Made by a program: the position numbers and the translations under genes. Below, one piece after another: positions 1-7,167 of a stretch of DNA of 46,707 bases. This DNA is from CAZRHR01 sp964599915 (GTDB taxonomy: Bacteria; Bacteroidota; Bacteroidia; CAIKAF01). How positions within the stretch are numbered: the first letter of the stretch is position 1; the number at the start of each line of letters is the position of its first letter. The stretch is from positions 1-46,707 of the forward strand of contig CAZRHR010000013.1 in the NCBI GenBank assembly GCA_964599915.1, given 5' to 3'. A model generated the notes under the pieces. That model was given only the letters and a program-made list of their open reading frames with translations. It was not told the DNA's origin and searched no databases.

Positions 1-4
1 CTAT

Positions 5-994
5 ATGAGAACTTTTCTTACCCTTTTACTGAGCCTCGCCACGATGTCATTGATGGCCCAGTCTGGTGATTTGGTATTTTTCACAGAAAATGGCGAGAAA
101 TTCGTCGCTTACACCAACGGCAAACAAGTAAATACACTGCCTGAGTCCAATGTAAAAGCCACGGATATTCGCACTGAATTTTTGAAATTACGGGTGGTTT
201 TTGAAGACCCCGCTTTAGGAGAATTTTCTGCCAACATTGGTTGTAAGCCTGGCGCAGAGACTACCTACAACATTCGTAGAAATAAAAAAGGAGCTTGGGT
301 GGCCACTTGGCAAGGAGATGGCCCCATGCAAGCCGCACCTGTAGTCCGTGAAGCTGCACCCGTGGATCATGGAGGAGACGGTGGAATCGTAATCACTTCT
401 ACACCTTCCAACACCGTTGTACGTGAAACCACTACCGTCACTACCACCACACCCGGCGGAAATGTCAATGTAAACATGGGCGTTCCAAACAATGGTTTGG
501 GCATGAATGTGGACATCCGTGATGGTGTAACCGGGGAGCAAATCTCTACCAACGTAAATCTAGGAATCAATATGGGCGTTGGCGTGAATACCTCTCAGTC
601 GACCACCATGACCACCACAACCACTACCACCACCACCGGAATGGTAGAGCCTGCCCGTCCCGCTCCTTCTCGTCCTGCACAAACTTCTTCCAACTGCACC
701 ATGGCCATGTCTGGCAGCGCGTTTAATACGGCGGTAAATAGCGTTCAGTCCAAAAGTTTTGAAGAGTCTAAAATCACCACCGCTAAGCAAGTGATTACAG
801 CCAACTGCTTGAGCACTGCCCAAGTAATTCAGCTCATGGGATTGTTCTCATTTGAAGAAAGTAAATTGGACATTGCCAAGTTTGCTTATGCACGTGTTGT
901 AGATCCAGCCAACTATTTTCAGGTGAATGACGCTTTTACATTTGAAACCAGCATCGATGACCTTAATGCTTTTATTCAGCAGAACCGTCGTTAA
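5..994 (+). CDS. Secreted DUF4476 domain protein
   Basis: A 329-residue exported protein of unknown function. Residues 1-20 form a signal peptide ending in a typical Bacteroidota cleavage context (LMAQS). The middle, about residues 115-225, is low complexity: Val/Thr/Asn-rich with repeated NVN/NMG motifs and a Thr run near 605-640. The C-terminal 90 residues (FNTAV..SKSFEESKITTAKQ through FEESKLDIAKFAY) match the DUF4476 pattern of paired amphipathic helices with duplicated FEESK motifs. Family knowledge: DUF4476 proteins are common in Bacteroidota and lack an assigned role. The ATG lies only 5 bases into the window, so the promoter is not visible. A strong terminator follows directly, so it is probably the last gene of its transcript or monocistronic. 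Confidence 0.75.
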   Translation: MRTFLTLLLSLATMSLMAQSGDLVFFTENGEKFVAYTNGKQVNTLPESNVKATDIRTEFLKLRVVFEDPALGEFSANIGCKPGAETTYNIRRNKKGAWVATWQGDGPMQAAPVVREAAPVDHGGDGGIVITSTPSNTVVRETTTVTTTTPGGNVNVNMGVPNNGLGMNVDIRDGVTGEQISTNVNLGINMGVGVNTSQSTTMTTTTTTTTTGMVEPARPAPSRPAQTSSNCTMAMSGSAFNTAVNSVQSKSFEESKITTAKQVITANCLSTAQVIQLMGLFSFEESKLDIAKFAYARVVDPANYFQVNDAFTFETSIDDLNAFIQQNRR

Positions 995-1012
995 TTTTAT
1001 ATTGATGTTTGA

Positions 1013-1040
1013 AAAAGCCCGAAAAATCGGGCTTTTTTTA
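1013..1040. terminator. Bidirectional intrinsic terminator
   Basis: A perfect 10-bp stem (AAAAGCCCGA / TCGGGCTTTT) with a four-base AAAA loop and a T run on both strands. It sits between the convergent DUF4476 gene and the GT2 gene, so it can serve both. Confidence 0.9.
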
Positions 1041-1063
1041 TGGAAAAAACCATTAAGTTGCCC

Positions 1064-1819
1064 CTAACGCCTCCTTTGCTTTTCCTTTAACAAAGCATAT
1101 TTCAATACGATTTCCTTGTATGTGATGGCCGCTATGTTCCAGCCGGCTTTCCCATCTAAAAAGCCTCTGCGCCACACATAATCTCTGACCCATCTGCTGA
1201 GGCCATGTAAAATTCCCTTTCCGGGATACGCCGTTTTTCCAGCTTTCCAGTAGGCTTCAGCCGCTATTTGGGCATATTTTTTTGATTTTTCTGCATGGGA
1301 TTTGGCATCCGGAAAAGAAAAATGGTGCAAATATCCCGGCAGTTGTGCTGTCGTTGTCCCAGGGTTCAATTCAAATGAATCGTGAGGATTTTGACCGCTC
1401 CATCGGCCACAGGTTTTCACCCATAACCTATATTTTTTATCCGGAAACCAACCTCCATGATAAATGGGTTGCTGGCCATAATGATTGAGCCGCTGAACCA
1501 TGTACGCGTCAGCCTGCCGATTTTTTTTCACCGCCATAATGGCCTCTGCCAACTTCGCATCTACCACCTCGTCTGCATCCAAAGACAGCACCAATGGATA
1601 TTGTGTAAACTGTAAAATTCTATTTTTCTGTTCAATATGTCCATCGAATGGATGGGTGTGGCAAACCGCTCCAAATTTTTTTGCCATAGACAGCGTGTCG
1701 TCGGTAGAGCCGGAGTCTAAAATCACGATTTCATCTGCCACAGACCTAACCGCGGACAGGCATGCCTCAATCCTGTGGGCTTCGTTAAAGGTAATAATGG
1801 CTACAGATAGCGATTCCAT
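1064..1819 (-). CDS. Family 2 glycosyltransferase (WaaE/KdtX-like)
   Basis: A cytoplasmic GT-A fold sugar transferase, 251 aa from the chosen ATG at 1819. That start puts the Rossmann beginning (SVAIITFNEA) right at the N-terminus as in the family; an in-frame ATG at 1867 would add 16 unsupported residues. Visible motifs are the nucleotide-binding strand with TFNEAHRIE, DSGSTDDT, and the metal-binding DADE (LSLDADEVV). The C-terminal part has HGGWFPDKKYRLW and many basic and aromatic residues, as in the lipopolysaccharide core glucosyl- or heptosyltransferases of the WaaE group. Inference: it modifies lipid A/core or another surface glycan. It is divergent from a pair of GT4 genes, which supports an envelope-polysaccharide neighbourhood. 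The acceptor and donor cannot be read from sequence. Confidence 0.8.
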   Translation of the reverse strand: MESLSVAIITFNEAHRIEACLSAVRSVADEIVILDSGSTDDTLSMAKKFGAVCHTHPFDGHIEQKNRILQFTQYPLVLSLDADEVVDAKLAEAIMAVKKNRQADAYMVQRLNHYGQQPIYHGGWFPDKKYRLWVKTCGRWSGQNPHDSFELNPGTTTAQLPGYLHHFSFPDAKSHAEKSKKYAQIAAEAYWKAGKTAYPGKGILHGLSRWVRDYVWRRGFLDGKAGWNIAAITYKEIVLKYALLKEKQRRR

Positions 1820-1990
1820 GGCAGCGTTTGAATCCAAAGAAAAGGATTTGATTCTGGTTTCAGTCAAATATCGCGGTTTTTATGAAGTTGGATTTTTCTC
1901 GGGGCTTTTTTAAAGCCATAAAATCGTTTTTTTCTTTTGAAGCATTACCTTGGAGGCCTAATACAAGGGTTGTTTATAGGGTCGATGATG

Positions 1991-3139
1991 ATGAGAAAAC
2001 CTGGACTTTTATTTGTAGTGAATGCATTGTCCACCGGAGGTGCTGAAGTTTTTATTTTAAGATTGGCCCAGGCGTTAAAATCTGATTGGCAAATCTTTAT
2101 CACCACGGTGTATCCGGACCAAAACCAGCCCGCGTTTACTGCACTTTTTCTTGAAACCACAGGGGCCACACTGCTTCCTTCTTCCCCTCCAAACCCCACC
2201 GGTCTTTTTAAACGGTGGCAACCTGCCACAAGAGGCGAACATTGGAAGAAATTGTTGAAAAAGCACCAGATTAAGGCTGTGAATTCTCATCTATTTTCAG
2301 CAGACGTTTTCACCCTGCATCACCTTCGACCTCAAGGAAACTTTTTTTGGCTCATCACTACACACTCCAGCCCTTTTACCCTGATCAATCAATTGGCGCC
2401 GGAAAACGAACGGGAAAGTTATCACCAATCCATGTCCCATTTGTTTAAAGAAGCCGATCAGGTGTTTACCGTGAGTAGTGTGTTTGCCCAACTCAACGAA
2501 ACTTTTCCCATGAAACACCCGGCCCAGCAGGTGTGGTTGGGATTGGAGGCCAAAGCCCATGTTCCGCCGGTGCATTCCTCAGTCTTCCATTTCGGCATGG
2601 TGGGTCGTAGCACGCCAGAAAAGGGTTGGGAGATTGCCTTAGAAGCTTTTTCCAAGCTACAGCAAAAGTTTCAAGATCTTCGATTTACGGCTGTGATTCC
2701 TCCCGGTCCTTATACCGACCAGCTGATGGCTGAATATAAAAATTTGCAAGGATTGGTTTTTAAAACAGATGTGTCAGATGCGTGTAAAGTCATTGAGGAA
2801 TGGCACATGGGTTTGCTTCCTTCTTTGCGAGAAAGCACACCCTATACGATTATCGAGTGTTTGGCCATGGGAAGACCTGTCTTGGCTTCTAACCGAGGAG
2901 ATATTGCCCTTATGCTTCAAACGGGAACACCTAATGGCAATTTAGCTGGTGCACTTATGGAAGATCAGGAAGATGGAAAACCAAGCGTTATAGATTTAAC
3001 GCGAAAAATGGAATATTTCATCACCCATCCTGAGGCGTACCAAAGGGCTTGCGATGCGGTGCCAGAGGCTTTTAAGAAGTTTGACATGTCGCATTGTGCC
3101 GCCCAATATCAACACTTTTTGTCCACCTCTTTACAGTAA
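1991..3139 (+). CDS. Family 4 glycosyltransferase, first of a tandem pair
   Basis: A GT-B fold glycosyltransferase of 382 aa. The chosen start is the last of three consecutive ATG codons (1985, 1988, 1991), because MRKPGLLFVVN aligns with MEKPGVLFLIN of the next gene; a start at 1937 would add unrelated residues. The N-terminal domain opens with the acceptor-side GGAEVF motif. The C-terminal donor domain has FGMVGRSTPEKGWEIALEAF and the GT4 signature E-x7-E as LRESTPYTIIECLAMGRPVLAS. Such enzymes usually transfer hexoses from nucleotide sugars to lipid-linked acceptors. It is 25 bp upstream of its paralogue and probably co-transcribed. Sugar specificity is unknown. Confidence 0.85.
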   Translation: MRKPGLLFVVNALSTGGAEVFILRLAQALKSDWQIFITTVYPDQNQPAFTALFLETTGATLLPSSPPNPTGLFKRWQPATRGEHWKKLLKKHQIKAVNSHLFSADVFTLHHLRPQGNFFWLITTHSSPFTLINQLAPENERESYHQSMSHLFKEADQVFTVSSVFAQLNETFPMKHPAQQVWLGLEAKAHVPPVHSSVFHFGMVGRSTPEKGWEIALEAFSKLQQKFQDLRFTAVIPPGPYTDQLMAEYKNLQGLVFKTDVSDACKVIEEWHMGLLPSLRESTPYTIIECLAMGRPVLASNRGDIALMLQTGTPNGNLAGALMEDQEDGKPSVIDLTRKMEYFITHPEAYQRACDAVPEAFKKFDMSHCAAQYQHFLSTSLQ

Positions 3140-3164
3140 ATGGCCTATCAATCAATTATACGAC

Positions 3165-4370
3165 ATGGAAAAGCCGGGTGTATTGTTTCTTATCAATGAA
3201 TTTAGGTTAGGTGGTGCGGAGGTTTTTCTGTTGCGTCTGGCGCGTGCTTTGCAATCTGATTACCGGATATTTGTGCTGGACCGTCGTCCTCATGTGGCCG
3301 AGCCGGATTTTAAAGCGCAGTTTTTAAAGGCCGGTGTAGGATTTATAGAGGAACAGTCCGAGTTGCCGGAAAGCGTAAACCGTCTGTTTTGGAAAATCAA
3401 TGCATTGGGCTCGTACATCGGGATTCGGGACCTTCATCGCCGGTTAAAGTTGAGCTGGCAAAAAAAACAATTGCTTAAAAATCTCCGTAAGCACAAGATT
3501 CGCTTGTTACACTCCCATAGTTATAGTGCAGATGTGCTGGCTTTTGAACTACAAAAAAAGACACAACTTCCTTGGATTATCACCATGCATGGCGATTATA
3601 ACCTTGCGAATGTGGATACACTTCCAGAGGACATAAAGCAGGCGGTACGTTCAGATTTGACCTCCTTTTTAAGTTCCGTCAGTGTCCTTACCTATGTGGG
3701 CGCACCCAATATTGCCATTTTACCTTCTTTATCGGTGCAGCGCTTACCGCCTTGCCAGCAAATTTCGCTTGGTTTGGAACCTGTACCTACTTTTCAAAGA
3801 GCAACAGATATTCCTTTTACGTTTTGTATGGTCGCTCGGGCCACCGCTTCCAAAGGTTGGGAGGTGGCCGTAGCTGCATTTGAAAAAGTACATGCGCGAT
3901 TTCCTCAAACCCGTTTGCTTTTGGTGGGGCCTTTGGAGGATGCACTTGGTCCATTACATACTACCCATGGAAACCATCCTGCCATTCATTTTACCGGCAT
4001 GGTGAATGACACCAGTCCATGGTTGAAGGAGAGTCATGTAGGCCTTCTTCCTTCGTGGTTTCCATCGGAGAGCACACCTTATAGTTTGATTGAGTACTTG
4101 GCCCACGGTTTACCCGTGATTGTGACCAAACATGGCGATATGCCCGACATGATTCGTGCCGGAACCAAAGAATGCGCAGGTCTGCTCATTACCGATGCGC
4201 CCAATGAGGTTCCTGATGTGGACCGTTGTGCACAGGCCATGATAACCCTTATGGAAGACACGTCTCTTTACGAATCCATGGCGCATTATGCCCTGGAAGC
4301 CTTTGTTCCTTTTTCCATGGCGCATTGTGGGAATGCCTACAAAACGCTCTACAAACGCTTTATATCATAA
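3165..4370 (+). CDS. Family 4 glycosyltransferase, second of a tandem pair
   Basis: A 401-aa GT-B fold glycosyltransferase, paralogous along its length to the gene before it: MEKPGVLFLINEFRLGGAEVFLLRLARAL versus the same region there, and FCMVARATASKGWEVAVAAF in the donor domain. The signature is SESTPYSLIEYLAHGLPVIVT with both catalytic-region Glu residues kept. The start at 3165 follows the upstream stop by 25 bp; an earlier in-frame ATG at 3054 lies inside the upstream gene and gives residues with no counterpart in the paralogue. It differs from its sister by an insert of about 35 residues after the first 70 (ESVNRLFWKINALGSY region). Inference: the pair adds two successive sugars, or similar sugars to different acceptors, in envelope glycan synthesis. 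Confidence 0.85.
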   Translation: MEKPGVLFLINEFRLGGAEVFLLRLARALQSDYRIFVLDRRPHVAEPDFKAQFLKAGVGFIEEQSELPESVNRLFWKINALGSYIGIRDLHRRLKLSWQKKQLLKNLRKHKIRLLHSHSYSADVLAFELQKKTQLPWIITMHGDYNLANVDTLPEDIKQAVRSDLTSFLSSVSVLTYVGAPNIAILPSLSVQRLPPCQQISLGLEPVPTFQRATDIPFTFCMVARATASKGWEVAVAAFEKVHARFPQTRLLLVGPLEDALGPLHTTHGNHPAIHFTGMVNDTSPWLKESHVGLLPSWFPSESTPYSLIEYLAHGLPVIVTKHGDMPDMIRAGTKECAGLLITDAPNEVPDVDRCAQAMITLMEDTSLYESMAHYALEAFVPFSMAHCGNAYKTLYKRFIS

Positions 4371-4403
4371 AAAAAACGCCCCCGGTTTGGGAGCGTTTTC
4401 TTT
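4371..4403. terminator. Bidirectional intrinsic terminator
   Basis: Stem AAAACGCcCCC / GGGaGCGTTTT with one internal mismatch and a GGTTT loop, A run before and T-rich sequence after. It lies between the end of the second GT4 gene and the convergent zinc-ribbon gene. Confidence 0.85.
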
Positions 4404-4421
4404 GATTTCTTAGCAGAGGTT

Positions 4422-5213
4422 TTAGGAATTAATCATTCCATTGATTTTCTCAGATTCTTCTTCAGCGAGTAGGTTGTCGACCAAAATACGACCACAATGT
4501 TCGCAAACAATCACTTTTTTCCGCTGTGCAATGTCCAACTGACGCTGTGGTGGTATCATGTTAAAGCATCCGCCGCACGAGTCACGGTCGATGGCTACCA
4601 CTGCAAGGCCATTGAATGCATTTCCACGGATTCTACGGTAAGCCGAAAGGTAACGGTCTTCAATATGGGCTTCAAATTGCTGAGAGAAAGCGACCAAAGA
4701 AGTTTCTTCCTTTTGGGTTTCGGCAATAATGGCGTCGAGTTCCGTTTTCTTGTGGGTAAGGTCGGCTGTACGTTCTTCTAAACGAACGGCATAACCCTTG
4801 ATGTCCTCTTCAAACAAGTCAATGCGGGCCTTAAATTCTTTAATTCTCTTCTCGGCCAATTGAATTTCTAAGGATTGGTATTCAATCTCTTTGGAAAGAG
4901 AGTCAAATTCACGGTTGTTCCTAACATTCATTTGCTGCTGCTCGTACTTGGTAATCAAGGTAGCGGCTTCCTTCATGAGGTTTTTCTTTCCCTGAATTTC
5001 GGCTTCTAGCTGGGCTATTTCGTCCTTTTTCTTCTGAATGCGGGTTTGTAAACCTTCCAGTTCAGCCTCCAAATCTTCTACTTCCAAAGGCAATTCTCCA
5101 CGAACAGTGCGAATGCGATCTACCCTGGAGTCCACGATTTGAAGATCCATTAAAGCCCGAAGTTTTTCTTCTACGCTGATTTCCTTCACCGGTGCTGGCT
5201 GTTTTGTGGCCAT
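4422..5213 (-). CDS. Coiled-coil protein with C4 zinc ribbon
   Basis: A 263-aa soluble protein. Residues about 15-175 are heptad-rich, charged coiled coil (LEDLEAELEGLQTRIQKKK, later EKRIKEFKARIDLFEEDIK). The C-terminus carries four cysteines as C-GG-C ... C-EH-C (SCGGCFNMIPP, then VCEHCGRIL), the zf-RING_7/C4-type zinc ribbon. Family knowledge: this protein is often encoded next to a Nif3-like gene in many phyla, as here, where it begins 3 bp after the Nif3 stop, so the two are co-transcribed. Its molecular function is not established; structural resemblance to DksA/CT398-type proteins suggests interaction with RNA polymerase or another nucleic-acid machine, which is inference. Confidence 0.85.
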   Translation of the reverse strand: MATKQPAPVKEISVEEKLRALMDLQIVDSRVDRIRTVRGELPLEVEDLEAELEGLQTRIQKKKDEIAQLEAEIQGKKNLMKEAATLITKYEQQQMNVRNNREFDSLSKEIEYQSLEIQLAEKRIKEFKARIDLFEEDIKGYAVRLEERTADLTHKKTELDAIIAETQKEETSLVAFSQQFEAHIEDRYLSAYRRIRGNAFNGLAVVAIDRDSCGGCFNMIPPQRQLDIAQRKKVIVCEHCGRILVDNLLAEEESEKINGMINS

Positions 5214-5216
5214 AGA

Positions 5217-6320
5217 TCAATAATATTTAACTGGATTAGTACGTACTTCTGAATTCAGGACGGCAAAATTAGGAAAATTTTTCCGAATTACCTCAAAGAA
5301 TATTTCTGTTGTAAACTGCTCATTTTCATAGTGTCCCGTGTCCACAAGGGCAAAATCCGGGCGCGTTAAGAAAAAGTCATGGTATTTGATGTCGGCGCTT
5401 AAAAAAACCTGGGCCCCTGAGGTCTGGGCAGCAGGAATCAAAAATGCCCCAGAACCGCCACAAATGGCTACTTTTTCTACCCAAAGGTCGTTGGGGCCTG
5501 ACCAGCGAAGCATCGGAACACCAAGTGTTTCCTTCACTTTGGTTAAAAAAGTGGTCAACCACATTGGCTCCTGCAAGCGGCCCACGGCACCACTCCCAAT
5601 CTCTTGGTGCACATTGTCCAGCACCAACGATTCATAAGCCATGGTTTCGTATGGGTGTACTTGCTGAGCCGCTTTTAAAACGGCTTGCATCCGCCAACGT
5701 GGTACCAAAACTTCCAATTTTTCTTCTGGGTCCTCACTTCGAATACCCGTTTGCCCACTAAAAGGTTGGGCATCCTTCCCGGGTAAAAAAGTACCAATCC
5801 CTTCTGTGCGAAAACTACATTCCGAATACGCGCCGATATGGCCGGCTCCGGCTTGGAACATGGCTCCTAACACTTTTTCCCTATGGTCGGATGGCACATA
5901 CACCACACATTTTCGAAGATCGCCTGCCTTGGGTTGTAAAATCCGGCAAGTCGACCTATCCAATCCTAATTTTTCTGCCAGTTTTTGATTCACCCCTTCA
6001 TGCCATACATTGTCAAGGTTCGTGTGGGCACAAAAGATGGATATATTGGCTTGTATGGCTTGAATTATCAATGCACCAATGGGCTCTGAAAAATGGATTT
6101 GCTTTACCGCTTTAAAAATCAATGGATGGTGACAAACAATAAGGTCGCATTGTTTTTTTTGCGCTTCATCTAAGACTTCCTGTGTGAGTTCCAACACAAC
6201 CAAAGCCTTGGTATATGAGCTTTTGGTTTTTATCAACCACCCCACATTGTCATAAGATTCGGCCAGCGACGCGGGTGCAATACGGGACCAAACGGAATCC
6301 CATTGCACATCATGAATCAT
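5217..6320 (-). CDS. Nif3-like dinuclear metal centre protein
   Basis: A 367-aa member of the NIF3/YbgI/YqfO family. It begins DVQWDSVWSRIAPASLAESYDNVGWLI, the usual family opening. Metal ligands are visible as VCHHPLIF and FCAHTNLDN in the N-terminal half and DTGHYENEQF near the C-terminus. The length and the middle segment (KCVVYVPSDHREKVLGAMF...GHIGAYSECSF) show the inserted YqfO/CutA-like domain of long forms. The start at 6320 is 4 bp after the upstream gene's stop and matches the family; ATG codons at 6332 and 6416 would overlap the HMA gene. Biochemical role is uncertain: various members have been linked to GTP cyclohydrolase-like or stress functions. Followed at 3 bp by the zinc-ribbon partner. 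Confidence 0.9.
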   Translation of the reverse strand: MIHDVQWDSVWSRIAPASLAESYDNVGWLIKTKSSYTKALVVLELTQEVLDEAQKKQCDLIVCHHPLIFKAVKQIHFSEPIGALIIQAIQANISIFCAHTNLDNVWHEGVNQKLAEKLGLDRSTCRILQPKAGDLRKCVVYVPSDHREKVLGAMFQAGAGHIGAYSECSFRTEGIGTFLPGKDAQPFSGQTGIRSEDPEEKLEVLVPRWRMQAVLKAAQQVHPYETMAYESLVLDNVHQEIGSGAVGRLQEPMWLTTFLTKVKETLGVPMLRWSGPNDLWVEKVAICGGSGAFLIPAAQTSGAQVFLSADIKYHDFFLTRPDFALVDTGHYENEQFTTEIFFEVIRKNFPNFAVLNSEVRTNPVKYY

Positions 6321-6324
6321 AGCT

Positions 6325-6678
6325 TCATTCATGCGTGGACGTTTCTTTCCTGCAGCAATCGGGTAATTGTTGGTACGCCTTTCCATTAGCAGGCAGGTCG
6401 TCTGCGGCATAACCACTATTTGCTATAGTTTGTCTCACCAACTCCGGAGTCGTTTTTTTCCCTTTTACCACAACCCGGGTGGTTTTTCTTGCCACGTCGA
6501 CCTGCACCCATTTTACACCGGATAAAAAACCAACCTCTCTTTCAATGGTTCGCTTGCACATTTGGCATAAAACCGTAGGGGTTGAAATCCGAAGGGTGTC
6601 CTGGGCATGAATGGAAAGCTGTGTTTGCAGCACAAAAAGGATAGAACATAGGGTGAGTAACCTTGAAACAGAAGCCAT
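6325..6678 (-). CDS. Exported HMA-type metal-binding protein
   Basis: A 117-aa protein with a signal peptide (residues 1-25, ending SIHAQ) and one heavy-metal-associated ferredoxin-like domain. The metal loop is CQMCKRTIE, Cys38 and Cys41, in the sequence PTVLCQMC; the betaalphabeta pattern continues through VQVDVARKTTRVVVKG and NSGYAADD. A vicinal cysteine pair (DCCRKE) sits at the C-terminus. The start at 6678 is chosen because it gives a clean signal peptide; an ATG at 6744 would prepend 22 charged residues. The family binds Cu(I), Hg(II) or similar soft metals in the periplasm. It ends 4 bp before Nif3, suggesting one transcript HMA-Nif3-zinc ribbon. Confidence 0.85.
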   Translation of the reverse strand: MASVSRLLTLCSILFVLQTQLSIHAQDTLRISTPTVLCQMCKRTIEREVGFLSGVKWVQVDVARKTTRVVVKGKKTTPELVRQTIANSGYAADDLPANGKAYQQLPDCCRKETSTHE

Positions 6679-6730
6679 GCGTGGAAATTTAAACTTTATT
6701 GACGTTGAATCCTCAAAAATAGGCAGGTTT

Positions 6731-6765
6731 TTTGTGATGGTCAAGTGAGTTCGTTGTATATTTAC
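6731..6765 (+). promoter_or_regulatory. Candidate promoter for the Cys-repeat protein
   Basis: TTTG at 6731-6734 and TATATTTAC at 6757-6765, separated by 22 bases, resemble the Bacteroidota -33 (TTTG) and -7 (TAnnTTTG) boxes. The -7 match is imperfect. It is placed 22 bases before the ATG at 6787. Confidence 0.35.
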
Positions 6766-6786
6766 GAAGTTTAAGAAACAATCGTT

Positions 6787-7116
6787 ATGAAAACTTTAAG
6801 CGCATTAGTACTTAGCCTGGGCCTTTTAGGAGGCATTTCTGCCCAAACCCAAACCCGTGCAGAAGCTGCTCCTACCCAACAAGCCCCTGCTTCTTGCTGT
6901 AAGAAAGGCAAAAGTGGAGAAATGGCTTCTTCTTGCCAGGGAAAATCTGAAACGGCTGCTGCTACGCCAGCACCTTCTTGCCACGGTAAGTCTGAAACCG
7001 CTTCTGCCTCTTGCTGTAAAGGAAAATCTGAAACGGCGGCTACCCCTACCCGGGAAAACCGTCGCAACAACCGCCAACAAAAAGCGGCTACGGCTACCAG
7101 AACGGACCAGCCCTAA
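6787..7116 (+). CDS. Small secreted Cys-repeat protein, function unknown
   Basis: A 109-aa protein with a signal peptide (residues 1-19, GGISAQ) followed by an Ala/Thr/Ser-rich chain carrying four short Cys units: SCCKKGKSGE, SCQGKSET, SCHGKSET and SCCKGKSET. The last 25 residues are basic and polar (TRENRRNNRQQK). No known fold is recognised. The six cysteines, with one His in the third unit, would be exported, and the gene is divergent from an exported HMA-domain protein that itself ends in a CC pair. Inference: a periplasmic or surface metal-binding or metal-buffering protein. The low-complexity repeats may also be simple linker sequence. A terminator follows immediately, so it is probably monocistronic. 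Confidence 0.7.
   Translation: MKTLSALVLSLGLLGGISAQTQTRAEAAPTQQAPASCCKKGKSGEMASSCQGKSETAAATPAPSCHGKSETASASCCKGKSETAATPTRENRRNNRQQKAATATRTDQP
6940..7037 (+). repeat. Internal coding repeats of the Cys-repeat gene
   Basis: GGAAAATCTGAAACGGC occurs identically at 6940-6956 and 7021-7037, with a diverged copy (GGTAAGTCTGAAACCG) at 6985-7000. Each copy encodes GKSETA after a Cys-containing triplet. The spacing is 45 then 36 bases, both multiples of three, consistent with in-frame expansion. Confidence 0.85.
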
Positions 7117-7134
7117 TATCACACATGATTTTTT

Positions 7135-7167
7135 AAAACCGACCTCTCAAGGGTCGGTTTTTTATTT
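7135..7167. terminator. Intrinsic terminator after the Cys-repeat gene
   Basis: A 10-bp stem AAAACCGACC / GGTCGGTTTT with a 7-base loop and a following T run on the plus strand. The T run overlaps the stop codon of the convergent membrane glycosyltransferase gene; on the minus strand the T run is short, so activity there is less certain. Confidence 0.85.

Noticed and set aside
6940..7037. CRISPR-like short direct repeats
   Set aside because: Only three copies, in frame inside a protein-coding gene, unequal spacing and no cas genes.
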